A stretch of 64,000 nucleotides of DNA from Williamsia limnetica (GCF_003217475.1 NZ_QJSP01000004.1:341882-405881); one strand, 5' to 3'; counted from the stretch's first letter, positions 26,037-34,732 are shown. A program made the numbers and translations. Notes: generated from the sequence alone by a model not told the origin.

Positions 26037-26957
26037 TCACCGGCGCGCGAGCGCAGCCGCGGTGGCGAGTGCGAACCGCGCCATCGCCGGTCCTCGCTCG
26101 GTCGCGGGGAGCTGTCGCCAGCCCAGCGAAGGCTCGACCGCCTCGAACTCCAGTAGCCGGGGACCGGACTCACCGGTGCCGAGGAGGTCGACCCTGGCAT
26201 AGAGGAGACTGGCAGGCATCACACCGACCGCCGCTGCGGCTGCGGTCAGGACGCTGTCGCCGAGTTCCCAGAGATCGTCCGAAGGCTTTGCCGGAGTCAG
26301 GGATTCGATCAGGTAGAGGCCGGACTCATCCAGTTGGCCCTCCTCGCCGGGCTCGGGCAGCATGGGTCCCTTGGTGAACGCGTGCGAGCGTTGGCCCGCG
26401 ATATAGACCAGTGCGGTCTCGCCGTCGTTCACGGCAGCGTCGAAGGGTTGCACCAGCACGCGGTGGCCGGCCGCCTGCAGTCCGGCGGCGTGGTCGGCCG
26501 CGTGCCGGGGGTCGGTGAATCGCGCCGCACCGCGTGAGCCTCCGGCGACGGCGGGCTTCACCACCACCTCGCCGTCCGGGATCGACACCGTTTCGTCCGG
26601 GGCGAACACCGCTGTCGGGACGATCGGGATACCGGCGGCCTCGAGGTCGAGCATGTACCCCTTGTCGGAGTTCCACCGCACCATCGCCGCGCTGTTGATC
26701 AGCAGGTCGACACCGTCGGCCCAGGCCAGGAACTCGCTGAGCCGCTCCGGATAGTCCCAGGTGGCCCGCAGTACGACACCGTCGGCCGTGTTGATCTCCG
26801 GGTCGTCCCAGGCGAGCCAGCGGGCCGACAGCCCGGCCGCGGTGAGGGCGTCGATCAGTCCGTCGTCATCGCCATCGCCGGAGGGCAGCTGTGCGCACCC
26901 TGCGAGCACCACGGTCGGTGGAGAAGAGATGGGGCTTTTGCCGGGTTCTGCGCTCAC
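26037..26957 (-). CDS. ATP-grasp-domain protein
   Basis: The 306-residue protein resembles the RimK/glutathione-synthetase-like ATP-grasp group. EVVVKPAVAGGSRGAARF near residues 128-145 carries the conserved Lys and the glycine-rich loop, and RVDLLGTGESGPRLLEFEAVEPSLG near the C-terminus holds the Mg-binding Glu residues. These enzymes form amide bonds using an acyl-phosphate intermediate. The partner substrates are unknown. The start is GTG 26957, with a leaderless-type -10 (TAGCCT) 6 bases away. Confidence 0.8.
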   Translation of the reverse strand: MSAEPGKSPISSPPTVVLAGCAQLPSGDGDDDGLIDALTAAGLSARWLAWDDPEINTADGVVLRATWDYPERLSEFLAWADGVDLLINSAAMVRWNSDKGYMLDLEAAGIPIVPTAVFAPDETVSIPDGEVVVKPAVAGGSRGAARFTDPRHAADHAAGLQAAGHRVLVQPFDAAVNDGETALVYIAGQRSHAFTKGPMLPEPGEEGQLDESGLYLIESLTPAKPSDDLWELGDSVLTAAAAAVGVMPASLLYARVDLLGTGESGPRLLEFEAVEPSLGWRQLPATERGPAMARFALATAAALARR

Positions 26958-26963
26958 GTTCTC

Positions 26964-26969
26964 AGGCTA
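26964..26969 (-). promoter_or_regulatory. -10 element (TAGCCT) of the ATP-grasp gene
   Basis: On the minus strand TAGCCT is followed by GAGAAC and then GTG 26957, matching the other leaderless promoters here. It lies just before the stop codon of the DUF2252 gene. Confidence 0.4.
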
Positions 26970-26974
26970 GCCAG

Positions 26975-28357
26975 TCAGCCGTCGGCCGCTTCGATCGCGC
27001 CTGCCGCGACGGCGGCCACGAGTTCGGAATGATCGCGTTCGGTTTGGTCCGCGTACCGCACCGCGAAGCTCCCGATGTCTCTGTCCAGTGCTTTGCCGTC
27101 CTCGAAATAACCTGCCAGCAGTCGCGGATCGAGCGAGCGGGCATGTGCCCGCGCCAGCAGAGCGCCGGCCAGCCGACCGTAGTCGTCGAGCAGACTCCGC
27201 TTCAGTGACGTCGGATCGATGTCGCCCTTGAGGTTTCGGAACTGCCGAACGATGTAGGGCAGACCGTCGATGGTGGTCCAGCCGAGCAGGATGTCGGTCT
27301 CCGATTGCACCATCCGGGCGCCGCGGACGATGCGTTTGCCCTCGTGCCGTGGGGTCTCGGCCTGGACGTACGGAGCCAGGGCCGACTGCTTTGCCTGCTT
27401 GATCTGCAACACGAGATCTTCCGAACGGTTGCCGTGCAGCAGCGCCACATAGCTGCGTAGCCCGACGCTGCCCGTGCCGACGATACGAAAAGCTACATCG
27501 GACACGGCGAACCGCGAGATCAGGTTGCGCCTCGACTCCCGCAAGGTGTCGACGTAGTCGTTGAGCCCTGCGGTGACTCGGTCGGCCGTGATTGCATCGA
27601 CCCGGGTGAGAATGGGCGGATCGGTGACGAACCGATGCCGCCGGATACCGGTCGTGTGGTCCTCGAGGTGCTCGGTCCACCTGGCGACGACCTTCTCGCT
27701 GGTGTTGCGAAGGGCTTTCTTCGAGGCTTCGTCGAAGTCGTCGAGCAGCGCGTCTGCCTTGACCTTGTCGAGGATCGAGGCATCGGACAGCGCTGACCAT
27801 GACCGGAGGAAGGGCGCCTCGGCCAGCGTGCGCATCGTCTTGCGATATGACTTCACGGCGTCCTGGGCTGCATCGCGGCACCCCTGTTCGGACACCCCGC
27901 CGACGCGGCCGGCCAACACGAGACTGGCCGACAACCGTTTCAGATCCCACTCCCAGGGGCCGGGAATCGTCTCGTCGAAGTCGTTGATGTCCATGACGAT
28001 CTGGCCGTCGGGAGTGCCGTAGAGCCCGAAGTTCGCGGCGTGGGCGTCGCCGCAGAGTTGAGCCTGCAGCCCGCTGTCGGGTGTCCCGGCGAAGTCCGCG
28101 GCCATCAGACCGGCCGCGCCGCGAAAGAAGGCGAACGGAGACAACGTCATCCGCCCGATCCGCAGTGGTGTCAGATCGGCGAGCCTGCCGACGTTGCTGT
28201 CGGCGATGTAGTCGAGGACATCCGGGCGGTCGGGGCCGGCCGCGCGGTGGTCATGCGCGGACGCGGGCAGTTCGGAGCGGAGGGCACGACCGCGGGCCAG
28301 GACCTCGTCGGCGTCGACGTAGGTGCGCAGGTCGACCGGACCGGGGCGGGTGGCCAT
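26975..28357 (-). CDS. DUF2252 protein (kinase-like fold)
   Basis: The 460-residue protein is a DUF2252 member. QLCGDAHAANFGLYG (about 98-112) and VMDINDFDETIPGPWEWDL just after it are the family's hallmark and resemble the catalytic HxDxxxxN and DFD loops of aminoglycoside-phosphotransferase-like kinases. The function is unknown. ATG 28357 lies 5 bases after the stop of the EAL-DICT gene, so the two are probably one operon. In-frame codons further upstream overlap that gene and lack a ribosome site. Confidence 0.85.
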   Translation of the reverse strand: MATRPGPVDLRTYVDADEVLARGRALRSELPASAHDHRAAGPDRPDVLDYIADSNVGRLADLTPLRIGRMTLSPFAFFRGAAGLMAADFAGTPDSGLQAQLCGDAHAANFGLYGTPDGQIVMDINDFDETIPGPWEWDLKRLSASLVLAGRVGGVSEQGCRDAAQDAVKSYRKTMRTLAEAPFLRSWSALSDASILDKVKADALLDDFDEASKKALRNTSEKVVARWTEHLEDHTTGIRRHRFVTDPPILTRVDAITADRVTAGLNDYVDTLRESRRNLISRFAVSDVAFRIVGTGSVGLRSYVALLHGNRSEDLVLQIKQAKQSALAPYVQAETPRHEGKRIVRGARMVQSETDILLGWTTIDGLPYIVRQFRNLKGDIDPTSLKRSLLDDYGRLAGALLARAHARSLDPRLLAGYFEDGKALDRDIGSFAVRYADQTERDHSELVAAVAAGAIEAADG

Positions 28358-28361
28358 GGTG

Positions 28362-29567
28362 TCAGTCGCTGACCGGGGACGTGAACCGGGTGAGGATGGA
28401 GTGAGCGGCGCGGGTGGCGAGGTCCCGGTCGTAGGTCTGCACCACGTCGAAGGTCCGGTCGAGGTCGGGTACGTCATCGTCGCGGTCGCGCGCCGCGAGC
28501 AGAGCCGCCGAGTGCGGTCCGAGCACGACGACCGTCCATTCGTTGACCAGGTCGTCGTTGGGGTCGAGTGGTGCGTGCTGAACGTTGCCGTCGATGATGT
28601 GGGACAACCCGACGCCGTAGACGCCGGCGAAGCCCGCTTTGTCGGCCAGTACCCGCCAGCGCTTCGCCGTCAGCGGAGTGAATTGTTTGGCCTCCTGGAA
28701 GGTCCCGAGGACCAGTACCCCGGGCCCTGCGTTCGACGCCTGCACCTCGAGCGCCTTGCTCATCTCGATCAGGAGTCGTTTGTCGCCGCGGCGCGACCTG
28801 TGTTCGGCGGACGCTATGAGGTACGGCGTCGTTGCGGCTTCGCTGGGGTGTCTGCGCGACCGCTGCAGCGGCAGCGGTTCCGATGGTTCGTTGGCCAACC
28901 GAGTCAGCTCGGTGGTCGGTGGGAACAGGGCACCGATGCCGTAGTCCGCACCGATCGTCTGCGCCGCGAGCCGCCTGGCCTCGGTGTCGACGCCTTCGGC
29001 TATGACGAGTGCACCACTGCGCTCCACGTGTGCGGTCAGACCGTGCGCGAGTTGTGCCGTCGCGGCATCGTCTCGGGCGAGCAGTTCGGCCGTCATGATG
29101 ATGACGTCGGGGTCGATCAGCCACAACAAGGTCATGGCGCGGTTCGTGATGCCCAGCAGATCTACACAGATCAGGTGACCGGCCTCTCGTGCCCGCTCGA
29201 CCGCGGCGAGCATGTCGTCGGGCCGCCGGAGGAACTCGTCGGGATCCACGGAGGCGAGTTGCCGACAGGGCCCTGGCGCCGCCGAGTGATCGATCGAACC
29301 GATATCGACGGTCAGGAGCAGAGGGAACTCGGTCTCGGTGGTGTTGTCCCCGGCGAGCGCCAGCTTCCGGCGATCCACGACGACGGATTCTTGCATGAGG
29401 CGCGCGGTGCGGCGCAGCGATTCAGGGGTGGAGACAGCTGAGCCCGGATGGCCGGTGATCTGTAGTTCGGCAGCGACGAGCGCCCCGTCGGCAAGACGCC
29501 TTACGGGCGCGTACTGGTGCACGAGATCGAGTCCTCCGAAGACTCCCTCGCCGTCGGTTCGAGTCAC
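28362..29567 (-). CDS. Degenerate EAL-domain protein with C-terminal DICT sensory domain
   Basis: The 401-residue protein has an N-terminal EAL-like barrel (residues about 10-230) in which the EAL motif reads AAELQ and the metal-binding DDFGTG region reads DLLGITN, so cyclic-di-GMP hydrolysis is unlikely. Residues about 255-390 (IEMSKALEVQAS, then LVLGTFQEAKQFTPLTAKR and YGVGL) match the DICT domain, thought to sense light or redox signals in proteins linked to cyclic-di-GMP. It heads an operon with DUF2252 and is divergent from dps. GTG 29567 is the likely start; the adjacent TTG at 29570 is an alternative. Confidence 0.78.
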   Translation of the reverse strand: MTRTDGEGVFGGLDLVHQYAPVRRLADGALVAAELQITGHPGSAVSTPESLRRTARLMQESVVVDRRKLALAGDNTTETEFPLLLTVDIGSIDHSAAPGPCRQLASVDPDEFLRRPDDMLAAVERAREAGHLICVDLLGITNRAMTLLWLIDPDVIIMTAELLARDDAATAQLAHGLTAHVERSGALVIAEGVDTEARRLAAQTIGADYGIGALFPPTTELTRLANEPSEPLPLQRSRRHPSEAATTPYLIASAEHRSRRGDKRLLIEMSKALEVQASNAGPGVLVLGTFQEAKQFTPLTAKRWRVLADKAGFAGVYGVGLSHIIDGNVQHAPLDPNDDLVNEWTVVVLGPHSAALLAARDRDDDVPDLDRTFDVVQTYDRDLATRAAHSILTRFTSPVSD

Positions 29568-29725
29568 CAAGTGATTGCTCGCGCTACCGCCATAGGGCTA
29601 GACAACCACAGGCGACCACCGTCTGCGAAGCCCGCCGTTATCATTCTGTTACCGGAAGGTCGCAATTCGGTCGCGGTGGGTCGACCCGAGGTTTGGGGTG
29701 CGGGTCGGCTGGGCACCCGGAAGTC

Positions 29726-30262
29726 ATGACTTTCACAGCACCCGGCCTCTCGGATGACGCCACCAAGAAATTGATCTCCGTCATGCAGGAACGTCTCAGC
29801 GCGTTCAACGATCTGCATCTGACCCTGAAGCACATCCACTGGAACGTCGTGGGTACCAACTTCATCGGCGTCCACGAGATGATCGATCCCCAGGTCGAGT
29901 TGGCGCGTGGCTATGCCGACACCCTGGCCGAGCGCATTGCCACCCTCGGCGGATCGCCCCGCGGGACCGCTAAGGCGATCGAAGAAGATCGGTCGTGGAG
30001 TGACTACTCAGTGGGCCGGGACACCGTGCAGGCGCACCTGGGCGCACTCGACTTGGTGTACGTCGGCTTCATCACCTCCCACCGGGAAGCCATCGCTGTC
30101 GCAGGCGACATCGACCCGGTGACCGAGGACATCCTGATCGGTCAGACCGCCGAACTCGAGAAGTTCCAGTGGTTCGTTCGCGCACACCTCGAGAACCCGT
30201 CAGGCGAGTTGTCCAACGCCGGCGCCAACAGCGAAGCCGCTGCCGCAGACCAGGCCCGCTGA
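29726..30262 (+). CDS. dps: Dps-family DNA-binding ferritin
   Basis: The 178-residue protein has the Dps four-helix fold with all ferroxidase ligands visible: H38 in LKHIHWNV, H50 in IGVHEM, and D65 and E69 in ADTLAERI. It should form a dodecamer that oxidises and stores iron with peroxide and protects DNA. The tail after residue 160 (SGELSNAGANSEAAAADQ) is Ala/Asn-rich, not strongly basic as in some DNA-binding Dps proteins. The ATG at 29726 has only a weak GGAAG upstream. A strong hairpin follows at 30296-30329. Confidence 0.95.
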   Translation: MTFTAPGLSDDATKKLISVMQERLSAFNDLHLTLKHIHWNVVGTNFIGVHEMIDPQVELARGYADTLAERIATLGGSPRGTAKAIEEDRSWSDYSVGRDTVQAHLGALDLVYVGFITSHREAIAVAGDIDPVTEDILIGQTAELEKFQWFVRAHLENPSGELSNAGANSEAAAADQAR

Positions 30263-30295
30263 CCCGAAACTCCGGCCACACGCCAACAAAGCCAT

Positions 30296-30329
30296 CGTCG
30301 AGGCACCCACGGATGTGGGTGCCTCGACG
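30296..30329 (+). terminator. Strong hairpin after dps
   Basis: A perfect 15-bp stem (CGTCGAGGCACCCAC pairing with GTGGGTGCCTCGACG) around the loop GGAT starts 33 bases after the dps stop. There is no T-run, as is common for actinobacterial terminators. Confidence 0.7.
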
Positions 30330-30408
30330 GCTGTGCGAATGTTCCTATCCTGTTGTCGTACAGCGTTATTCATCCCGAATCAGCCTCGACCGATCCTGCG
30401 ATGACCGG

Positions 30409-30414
30409 TAACGT
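30409..30414 (+). promoter_or_regulatory. -10 element (TAACGT) of the VOC gene
   Basis: TAACGT ends 6 bases before ATG 30421, so the transcript is probably leaderless. Confidence 0.45.
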
Positions 30415-30420
30415 CGTGTC

Positions 30421-30852
30421 ATGCCACTCATCACAAGCTCTGGATTCGCACACGTCCGTCTGACGGTCACCGACATCGCCCGCTCCAAGGCCTTCTACGA
30501 CGAGTTGTTCGGCTGGCCGATCGTCATCGATTCGTCGGAGTCGGTGGACGACAACGGGGTGCGTGAATCGCCCGACAAGTTCTACGGCGGCACCATCTAC
30601 GCGACCCCGCAGGGCACTCTGTTCGGCCTACGTCCCGTCGGCTCCGACACCTTCGACTCCACCACGACCGGCCTCGATCACGTCAGCTTCGCCGTCGACT
30701 CGCGCGACGACCTGGAGGCTGCGGCGAAAGCGCTCGACGGCGCCGGTATCACTCGCGGTGAGATCACAGACCTCGACGGCGCCGGCTTCATCATGTCGTT
30801 CCAAGACCCCGACGACATCAACATCGAATTGACCGCGCCTCCCGCCAAGTGA
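30421..30852 (+). CDS. VOC-family (glyoxalase/bleomycin-resistance fold) protein
   Basis: The 143-residue protein has two beta-alpha-beta-beta-beta modules of the vicinal oxygen chelate fold: FAHVRLTVTDIARSKAFY with H11 at the N-terminus, and LDHVSFAVDSRDDLEAA in the second half. The end (SFQDPDDINIELT) carries the usual metal-ligand Glu. Members isomerise glyoxal adducts, open rings or bind drugs; the substrate here is unknown. The next gene begins 51 bases later behind a separate KstR-type site. Confidence 0.83.
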   Translation: MPLITSSGFAHVRLTVTDIARSKAFYDELFGWPIVIDSSESVDDNGVRESPDKFYGGTIYATPQGTLFGLRPVGSDTFDSTTTGLDHVSFAVDSRDDLEAAAKALDGAGITRGEITDLDGAGFIMSFQDPDDINIELTAPPAK

Positions 30853-30869
30853 GGGTAACGTCCTCGAAC

Positions 30870-30883
30870 TAGAACACGTTCTA
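30870..30883. promoter_or_regulatory. KstR-type operator upstream of the ketosteroid isomerase gene
   Basis: TAGAACACGTTCTA fits the published KstR consensus TnnAACnnGTTnnA exactly and has two perfect 6-bp arms. KstR is the TetR repressor of cholesterol/steroid catabolism in Mycobacteriales and is released by a steroid-CoA intermediate. The site ends 20 bases before the isomerase ATG, with GAGGAG in between, and probably covers its promoter. No kstR gene is in the window. Confidence 0.75.
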
Positions 30884-30903
30884 ATCCCCGAGGAGATGCT
30901 GAT

Positions 30904-31278
30904 ATGCCGAGTGCCGAAGAAATCAAGAAGGTTGTCGAGTCCTACGTGGACCTGGTCGCAAACGGCACCCCGGAGCAGGTCGCAGACCTGTACGCCGCCG
31001 ACGCGACCGTCGAGGACCCCATCGGTGCCGACATCCGCAACACCCGTGAATCGCTGATCGAGTTCTACGGCGTGATCGCCGCGATGGACAAGGTCACCTC
31101 CGAACTCCACTGGTCGAAGATCGCCGGCGACACCGCGGTCTTCGAGTTCACCCTGATCACCGAAGCCGGCGGCTCGGCATTCAAGATCACGCCGGTCGAC
31201 ATCATGGTCTTCGACGACGCGGGCAAGATCAAGACGATGCGGGCGGTCTGGAGTGCGGAAGATCTGCAGACCCTGTAG
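30904..31278 (+). CDS. Delta5-3-ketosteroid isomerase (SnoaL-like fold)
   Basis: The 124-residue protein has the compact ketosteroid isomerase fold, and its catalytic residues fall at the classic positions: Y14 in VESYVDLV, D38 in DATVEDPIG and D99 in ITPVDIMVF. The enzyme moves the 5,6 double bond of 3-ketosteroids to the 4,5 position early in sterol breakdown. A KstR-type operator directly upstream strongly supports a steroid role. The RBS is GAGGAG. The next gene starts on the base after its stop codon, so the two form an operon. Confidence 0.92.
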   Translation: MPSAEEIKKVVESYVDLVANGTPEQVADLYAADATVEDPIGADIRNTRESLIEFYGVIAAMDKVTSELHWSKIAGDTAVFEFTLITEAGGSAFKITPVDIMVFDDAGKIKTMRAVWSAEDLQTL

Positions 31279-32253
31279 ATGCAGTACCGCCGGCTGACGG
31301 TCGACGGTTTCGGGTGGGCATTCATCGACGAGGGCTCGGGGCCGGTGGTGCTGTTGTGCCACGGGTTCCCCGGTCTGGCGTACAGCTGGCGGCATCAGGT
31401 GCAGCCACTGGTCGCTGCGGGGTTCCGGGTCATCGCCCCGGACATGCCCGGGTACGGCGGCACCGATTCACCGGCGGCGGTAGCCGAGTACACGTACCTC
31501 TCTGCCACCGGTCGCCTTGATGCCCTCCTCGAGTCGCTGGACGTCGAACGCGCCGTCGTTGTCGGACATGACTTCGGTGCACCGACTACGTGGACGCTCG
31601 CTTTGGAGTACCCGCAACGGGTGGTGGGTTTGGCTTTGCTGGCTATGCCATACGCACCGGATCGCATTCCGATCCGGCCCTCCGAAGCGTTCGGGTACCT
31701 GGCGCAGAAGCACTTCTTCCATTTCGACTACTTCATGCAACCCGCCCTGGCGGACGTCGAACTCGACGGACGGCCCAGAGAGTTCCTGGCGCGCATCTTC
31801 CATGCACTCTCGGGCGACTACAGGTACCTCGATATCTGGGAGCACCCGAGTCAGCGGGACGGCCGCCGGCTCGGCTACCTCGACGTGCTACCCGAGGCGC
31901 CTGAGCTGCCCTGGTCGTGGCTGACATCGGGGGAGCTCGACGTGTACGACGCGGCGTTCCGGAGATCGGGTTTCACCGGGGGCCTCAATTGGTATCGGGC
32001 CGCCGACCTCAACTGGGCGCAGCAGAGCGTGGAACCGCGGCTACTCGATGTGCCCGCCTATTTTCTCTGCGGCGACCGGGACCCGGTGTCGACCATCGCC
32101 GGCCGCGACTCCATCGATCGGATGCGCCAGATGATGCCGGACCTGCGTGGTGTCGAGATCTTCTCCGGTGCCGGGCATTTCATCCAGATGGAACAAGCCG
32201 ACGACGTCAGTGACGCGCTTGTGGCGTTCGCAACCTCACTCGACTGGAACTGA
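31279..32253 (+). CDS. Alpha/beta hydrolase, epoxide-hydrolase-like
   Basis: The 324-residue protein has HGFPG at 28-32 (oxyanion hole), GHDFGA with nucleophile D98, a cap domain with several tyrosines (YRYLDIW), and the catalytic His in GAGHFIQ near 304. An Asp nucleophile with HGFP points to epoxide hydrolase or haloalkane dehalogenase; the HGFPG context favours epoxides. It begins immediately after the ketosteroid isomerase stop codon with no gap and so shares the KstR-type promoter. A role in steroid side-chain or ring metabolism is inference. Confidence 0.82.
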   Translation: MQYRRLTVDGFGWAFIDEGSGPVVLLCHGFPGLAYSWRHQVQPLVAAGFRVIAPDMPGYGGTDSPAAVAEYTYLSATGRLDALLESLDVERAVVVGHDFGAPTTWTLALEYPQRVVGLALLAMPYAPDRIPIRPSEAFGYLAQKHFFHFDYFMQPALADVELDGRPREFLARIFHALSGDYRYLDIWEHPSQRDGRRLGYLDVLPEAPELPWSWLTSGELDVYDAAFRRSGFTGGLNWYRAADLNWAQQSVEPRLLDVPAYFLCGDRDPVSTIAGRDSIDRMRQMMPDLRGVEIFSGAGHFIQMEQADDVSDALVAFATSLDWN

Positions 32254-32266
32254 TCTGCGTCAGTGC

Positions 32267-32272
32267 TAGCTT
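32267..32272 (+). promoter_or_regulatory. -10 element (TAGCTT) of the second LLM gene
   Basis: TAGCTT ends 6 bases before GTG 32279, again a leaderless arrangement. Confidence 0.45.
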
Positions 32273-32278
32273 CGTGGG

Positions 32279-33175
32279 GTGGGAATCCCGGCGCTCGGCA
32301 TCACGTTCCTACCGGCTTTCGCGCCGGAGCAGCTTCGTGAGGTGGCAACGGCGGCCGAGGGCGCCGGCCTCGACGAATTGTGGCTGTGGGAGGACTGTTT
32401 CCGGCACGGCGGCCTCGTCACAGCGTCGAGCGCGCTGGCCTGGACCGACGACATCAAGGTCGGGGTCGGGCTGCTCCCGGTGCCACTGCGCAACGTCGGG
32501 GTCACGGCCATGGAACTGGCCAGTCTGCACCGGCTGTTTCCCGGTCGGGTCATCGCCGGGATAGGGCACGGGGTGCAGCACTGGATGGGGCAGGTCGGCG
32601 TCAAGGCAGCGTCACCGATGACGCTGCTCGGCGAATACGACTCGGTGCTCAGAGATCTCCTCGCGGGTGAGGAGGTGACTTTCGACGGTGAATACCTTCA
32701 CATCGACGCGGTCAAGCTCAACTGGCCGCCGGAGGGTCGCGTCCCACTGCTGGTGGGTGGCGAAGGGCCACGGTCGCTGGGGTTCGCTGCCCGCCGCGGG
32801 GATGGTGTCCTGCTGACCGCCGGCCTGGGTGAAGATGAGGTTGCCGCGGCGTGCGACCTGATCCGAGCGGAAGCCGCCGACGTCGGCAGGACGATGCCGC
32901 CCGTAGTCGTGCCGCTGATCACCGCCATCGGCCCAGACGCGGCCGAACGTGTCGCCGCGGAGGTGGTCCGGTGGGGCAAGTCCGACCGCGATGACGTCGG
33001 TGTCTCCGGTGATGCAGAGACGATCGCGGCCACCATCGCCCGGCTGGCCGAGATGGGCGTGACATCAGTGGCGATTCAACCGACCGAAGACGAACCCGAC
33101 CTGCCGGGATTATGCCGGTTTCTCGGCGAGCGGGTCCGCCCGATACTCAGCGGATCCGCACGCTCAGGCAGGTGA
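32279..33175 (+). CDS. LLM-class oxidoreductase, probably F420-dependent
   Basis: The 298-residue TIM-barrel protein shows ELWLWEDCF near 33-41, GVGLLPVPLRNVGVTAMELASL near 62-82, RVIAGIGHGVQHWM near 88-101 and VPLLVGGEGPRSL near 158-170, all typical of F420-dependent LLM enzymes. The substrate is unknown. It overlaps the convergent DDAH gene by 29 bases at the 3' end, an unusual but readable arrangement; both reading frames look intact. Confidence 0.85.
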   Translation: MGIPALGITFLPAFAPEQLREVATAAEGAGLDELWLWEDCFRHGGLVTASSALAWTDDIKVGVGLLPVPLRNVGVTAMELASLHRLFPGRVIAGIGHGVQHWMGQVGVKAASPMTLLGEYDSVLRDLLAGEEVTFDGEYLHIDAVKLNWPPEGRVPLLVGGEGPRSLGFAARRGDGVLLTAGLGEDEVAAACDLIRAEAADVGRTMPPVVVPLITAIGPDAAERVAAEVVRWGKSDRDDVGVSGDAETIAATIARLAEMGVTSVAIQPTEDEPDLPGLCRFLGERVRPILSGSARSGR

Positions 33176-33920
33176 CGCACCCCTCGAGTTTCTCGAACTC
33201 CGAGATGTCGACCACCACAACGTCGTAGCCGCGGTCGATGAACAATGTGGCGCTGTCCGGCGCAGCGGAACTCATCAACACGGTGTTCTTGTCGAGAACC
33301 ACGACGTGGGCGCCGGGCTCCTCCGGCACGGCAAGAAATTTCGGGAAGATCGACGGATCGTCGACTACCGGCGCATATCCGATCACCGTGCCGTCGGGCA
33401 GCGCGGTGATCGCGCTCTTGAGGTGCAGGGCCTTGGTGACCGGCACCGCGATCACCTTCCAGCCGCGGGGCGCGAGCAGGTCCGTCAGCTGGTCGACAGC
33501 AGCCTGATTGGTGCTGCCGGTCAAGCCGACGTAGACGCGCTTGCCGACCTTGAGGACGTCGCCGCCATCGATGGTGGCAGGGTCGGTGATCGTGGCGGCG
33601 TCGAGTCCGAGATCCCGCACGAACTTCTCGGTCGCGACGATCTCGGGGTTTCGGGCCGGTGCCTTCGGGTTGGTGATCACGGCGAGTCCGTCGAACATCA
33701 CCACGGTGTCCTCGACGAACACCGAATCTGGAAGTGAGTCATCTTGCGGGACTTCACGAATCCGCCAACCGGCCTCCTCGAGCGCCGCCACATAGCCCTG
33801 CCACTGCCGGTTCGCCAGGTCCAGGTCTATCGGCTGGCGCTCGATGAAGGTGACGATGCCGTCGGCCAACGATGCGGCCGGTCGCCTGACGAGTGCGGTG
33901 CCTCTGGCTCGAGTGCTCAT
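33147..33920 (-). CDS. ddaH: Dimethylarginine dimethylaminohydrolase (DDAH)
   Basis: The 257-residue protein is a guanidino-group-modifying enzyme with VFVEDTVV at 68-75, TIDGGDVL at 116-123, catalytic H166 in LHLKSA and the nucleophile C251 in CVTCLSVRIR. It converts methylated arginines to citrulline and methylamines. All active-site elements are present. ATG 33920 is better spaced from GAAAGA than the in-frame ATG at 33929. The 3' end overlaps the convergent LLM gene by 29 bases. Confidence 0.92.
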   Translation of the reverse strand: MSTRARGTALVRRPAASLADGIVTFIERQPIDLDLANRQWQGYVAALEEAGWRIREVPQDDSLPDSVFVEDTVVMFDGLAVITNPKAPARNPEIVATEKFVRDLGLDAATITDPATIDGGDVLKVGKRVYVGLTGSTNQAAVDQLTDLLAPRGWKVIAVPVTKALHLKSAITALPDGTVIGYAPVVDDPSIFPKFLAVPEEPGAHVVVLDKNTVLMSSAAPDSATLFIDRGYDVVVVDISEFEKLEGCVTCLSVRIR

Positions 33921-33978
33921 GGTCGACATCTTTCAGCATGTGCGAGCCATGCTCAACGATCTACAGATTCGGTTTGGT

Positions 33979-34656
33979 CTACCTCCGGCCCGTCGGCCTG
34001 AGCACGATCTCTTCCGGGTGCGCATCGATGGGCGTGTGGATGGCGTTGACCACGGCCGCGGCCACTGTCTCGGGGACCAGGAACCGCGTCCCGTCGTAGT
34101 CGCCGCCTTCCATGGCCACGATCTCCTGCTGCATGTCGGTGTCGATGCGGCCCGGGAACACGGTGGTGACGCGCAGATCCGGCTCCTCACCCCGGACCGC
34201 GTCAGCGAGGGCGCGCAATCCGAACTTGCTCGCGGCGTAGGCGCCCCAGCCAGGGTTCACCCGCCGGCCTGCGCCCGAGTTGATGAAGACGATATGGCCG
34301 CGTGCCTGCCGCAGGGCTGGGAGCAGCAGCCGGGTCAGCTCGGCGGCAGCGATCAGGTTGACCTCCAGAACGCGGCGCCACTCGTCGGCGGGTGTCTCCT
34401 CGATGGTGCCCAGCGACCCGATCCCGGCGTTGTGCACCAGCACGTCCAGTGAGGTGATCATCTCCGTGGCGGAGTACAGGTCATCGTGGTCGGTGAGTTC
34501 GACCTCCCACGTGGCCGCGCCGTCGAGTTCCAGCGCGATCTCGTCGAGTTCGGACGACGGACGTCCTCCGAGCAGCAGGTCGTGGGTGGGGGCGAGGCCG
34601 CGGGCGATGGCCGCTCCGAGCCCGCGGCTGGCGCCGGTGATCAAGGCAGTTGGCAT
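33979..34656 (-). CDS. Short-chain dehydrogenase/reductase
   Basis: The 225-residue classic-type SDR has TGASRGLG at 7-14, HNAG at 75-78, S127 in INSGAG and Y140/K144 in YAASK, so the catalytic set is complete. It probably uses NADP(H). The substrate is unknown. It has a leaderless-type -10 (TAGGCT) 7 bases from the ATG and is divergent from the glucosylglycerate hydrolase gene. Its stop lies 58 bases from the DDAH start, so the two could be cotranscribed. Confidence 0.87.
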   Translation of the reverse strand: MPTALITGASRGLGAAIARGLAPTHDLLLGGRPSSELDEIALELDGAATWEVELTDHDDLYSATEMITSLDVLVHNAGIGSLGTIEETPADEWRRVLEVNLIAAAELTRLLLPALRQARGHIVFINSGAGRRVNPGWGAYAASKFGLRALADAVRGEEPDLRVTTVFPGRIDTDMQQEIVAMEGGDYDGTRFLVPETVAAAVVNAIHTPIDAHPEEIVLRPTGRR

Positions 34657-34663
34657 GCTCGCC

Positions 34664-34669
34664 AGCCTA
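34664..34669 (-). promoter_or_regulatory. -10 element (TAGGCT) of the SDR gene
   Basis: On the minus strand TAGGCT is followed by seven bases and then ATG 34656, matching the leaderless pattern of this window. Confidence 0.45.
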
Positions 34670-34732
34670 ACCAGGGCGCCGGGGACCGCGACCGGGCGAG
34701 CACGATCTGGTCAGGAGGGCCAGAATGTCGAT

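Noticed and set aside
28358..28477. Longer N-terminus of the DUF2252 protein
   Set aside because: It would overlap the EAL-DICT gene by over 100 bases and reads as Ser/Thr/Pro low complexity; ATG 28357 fits the family start.
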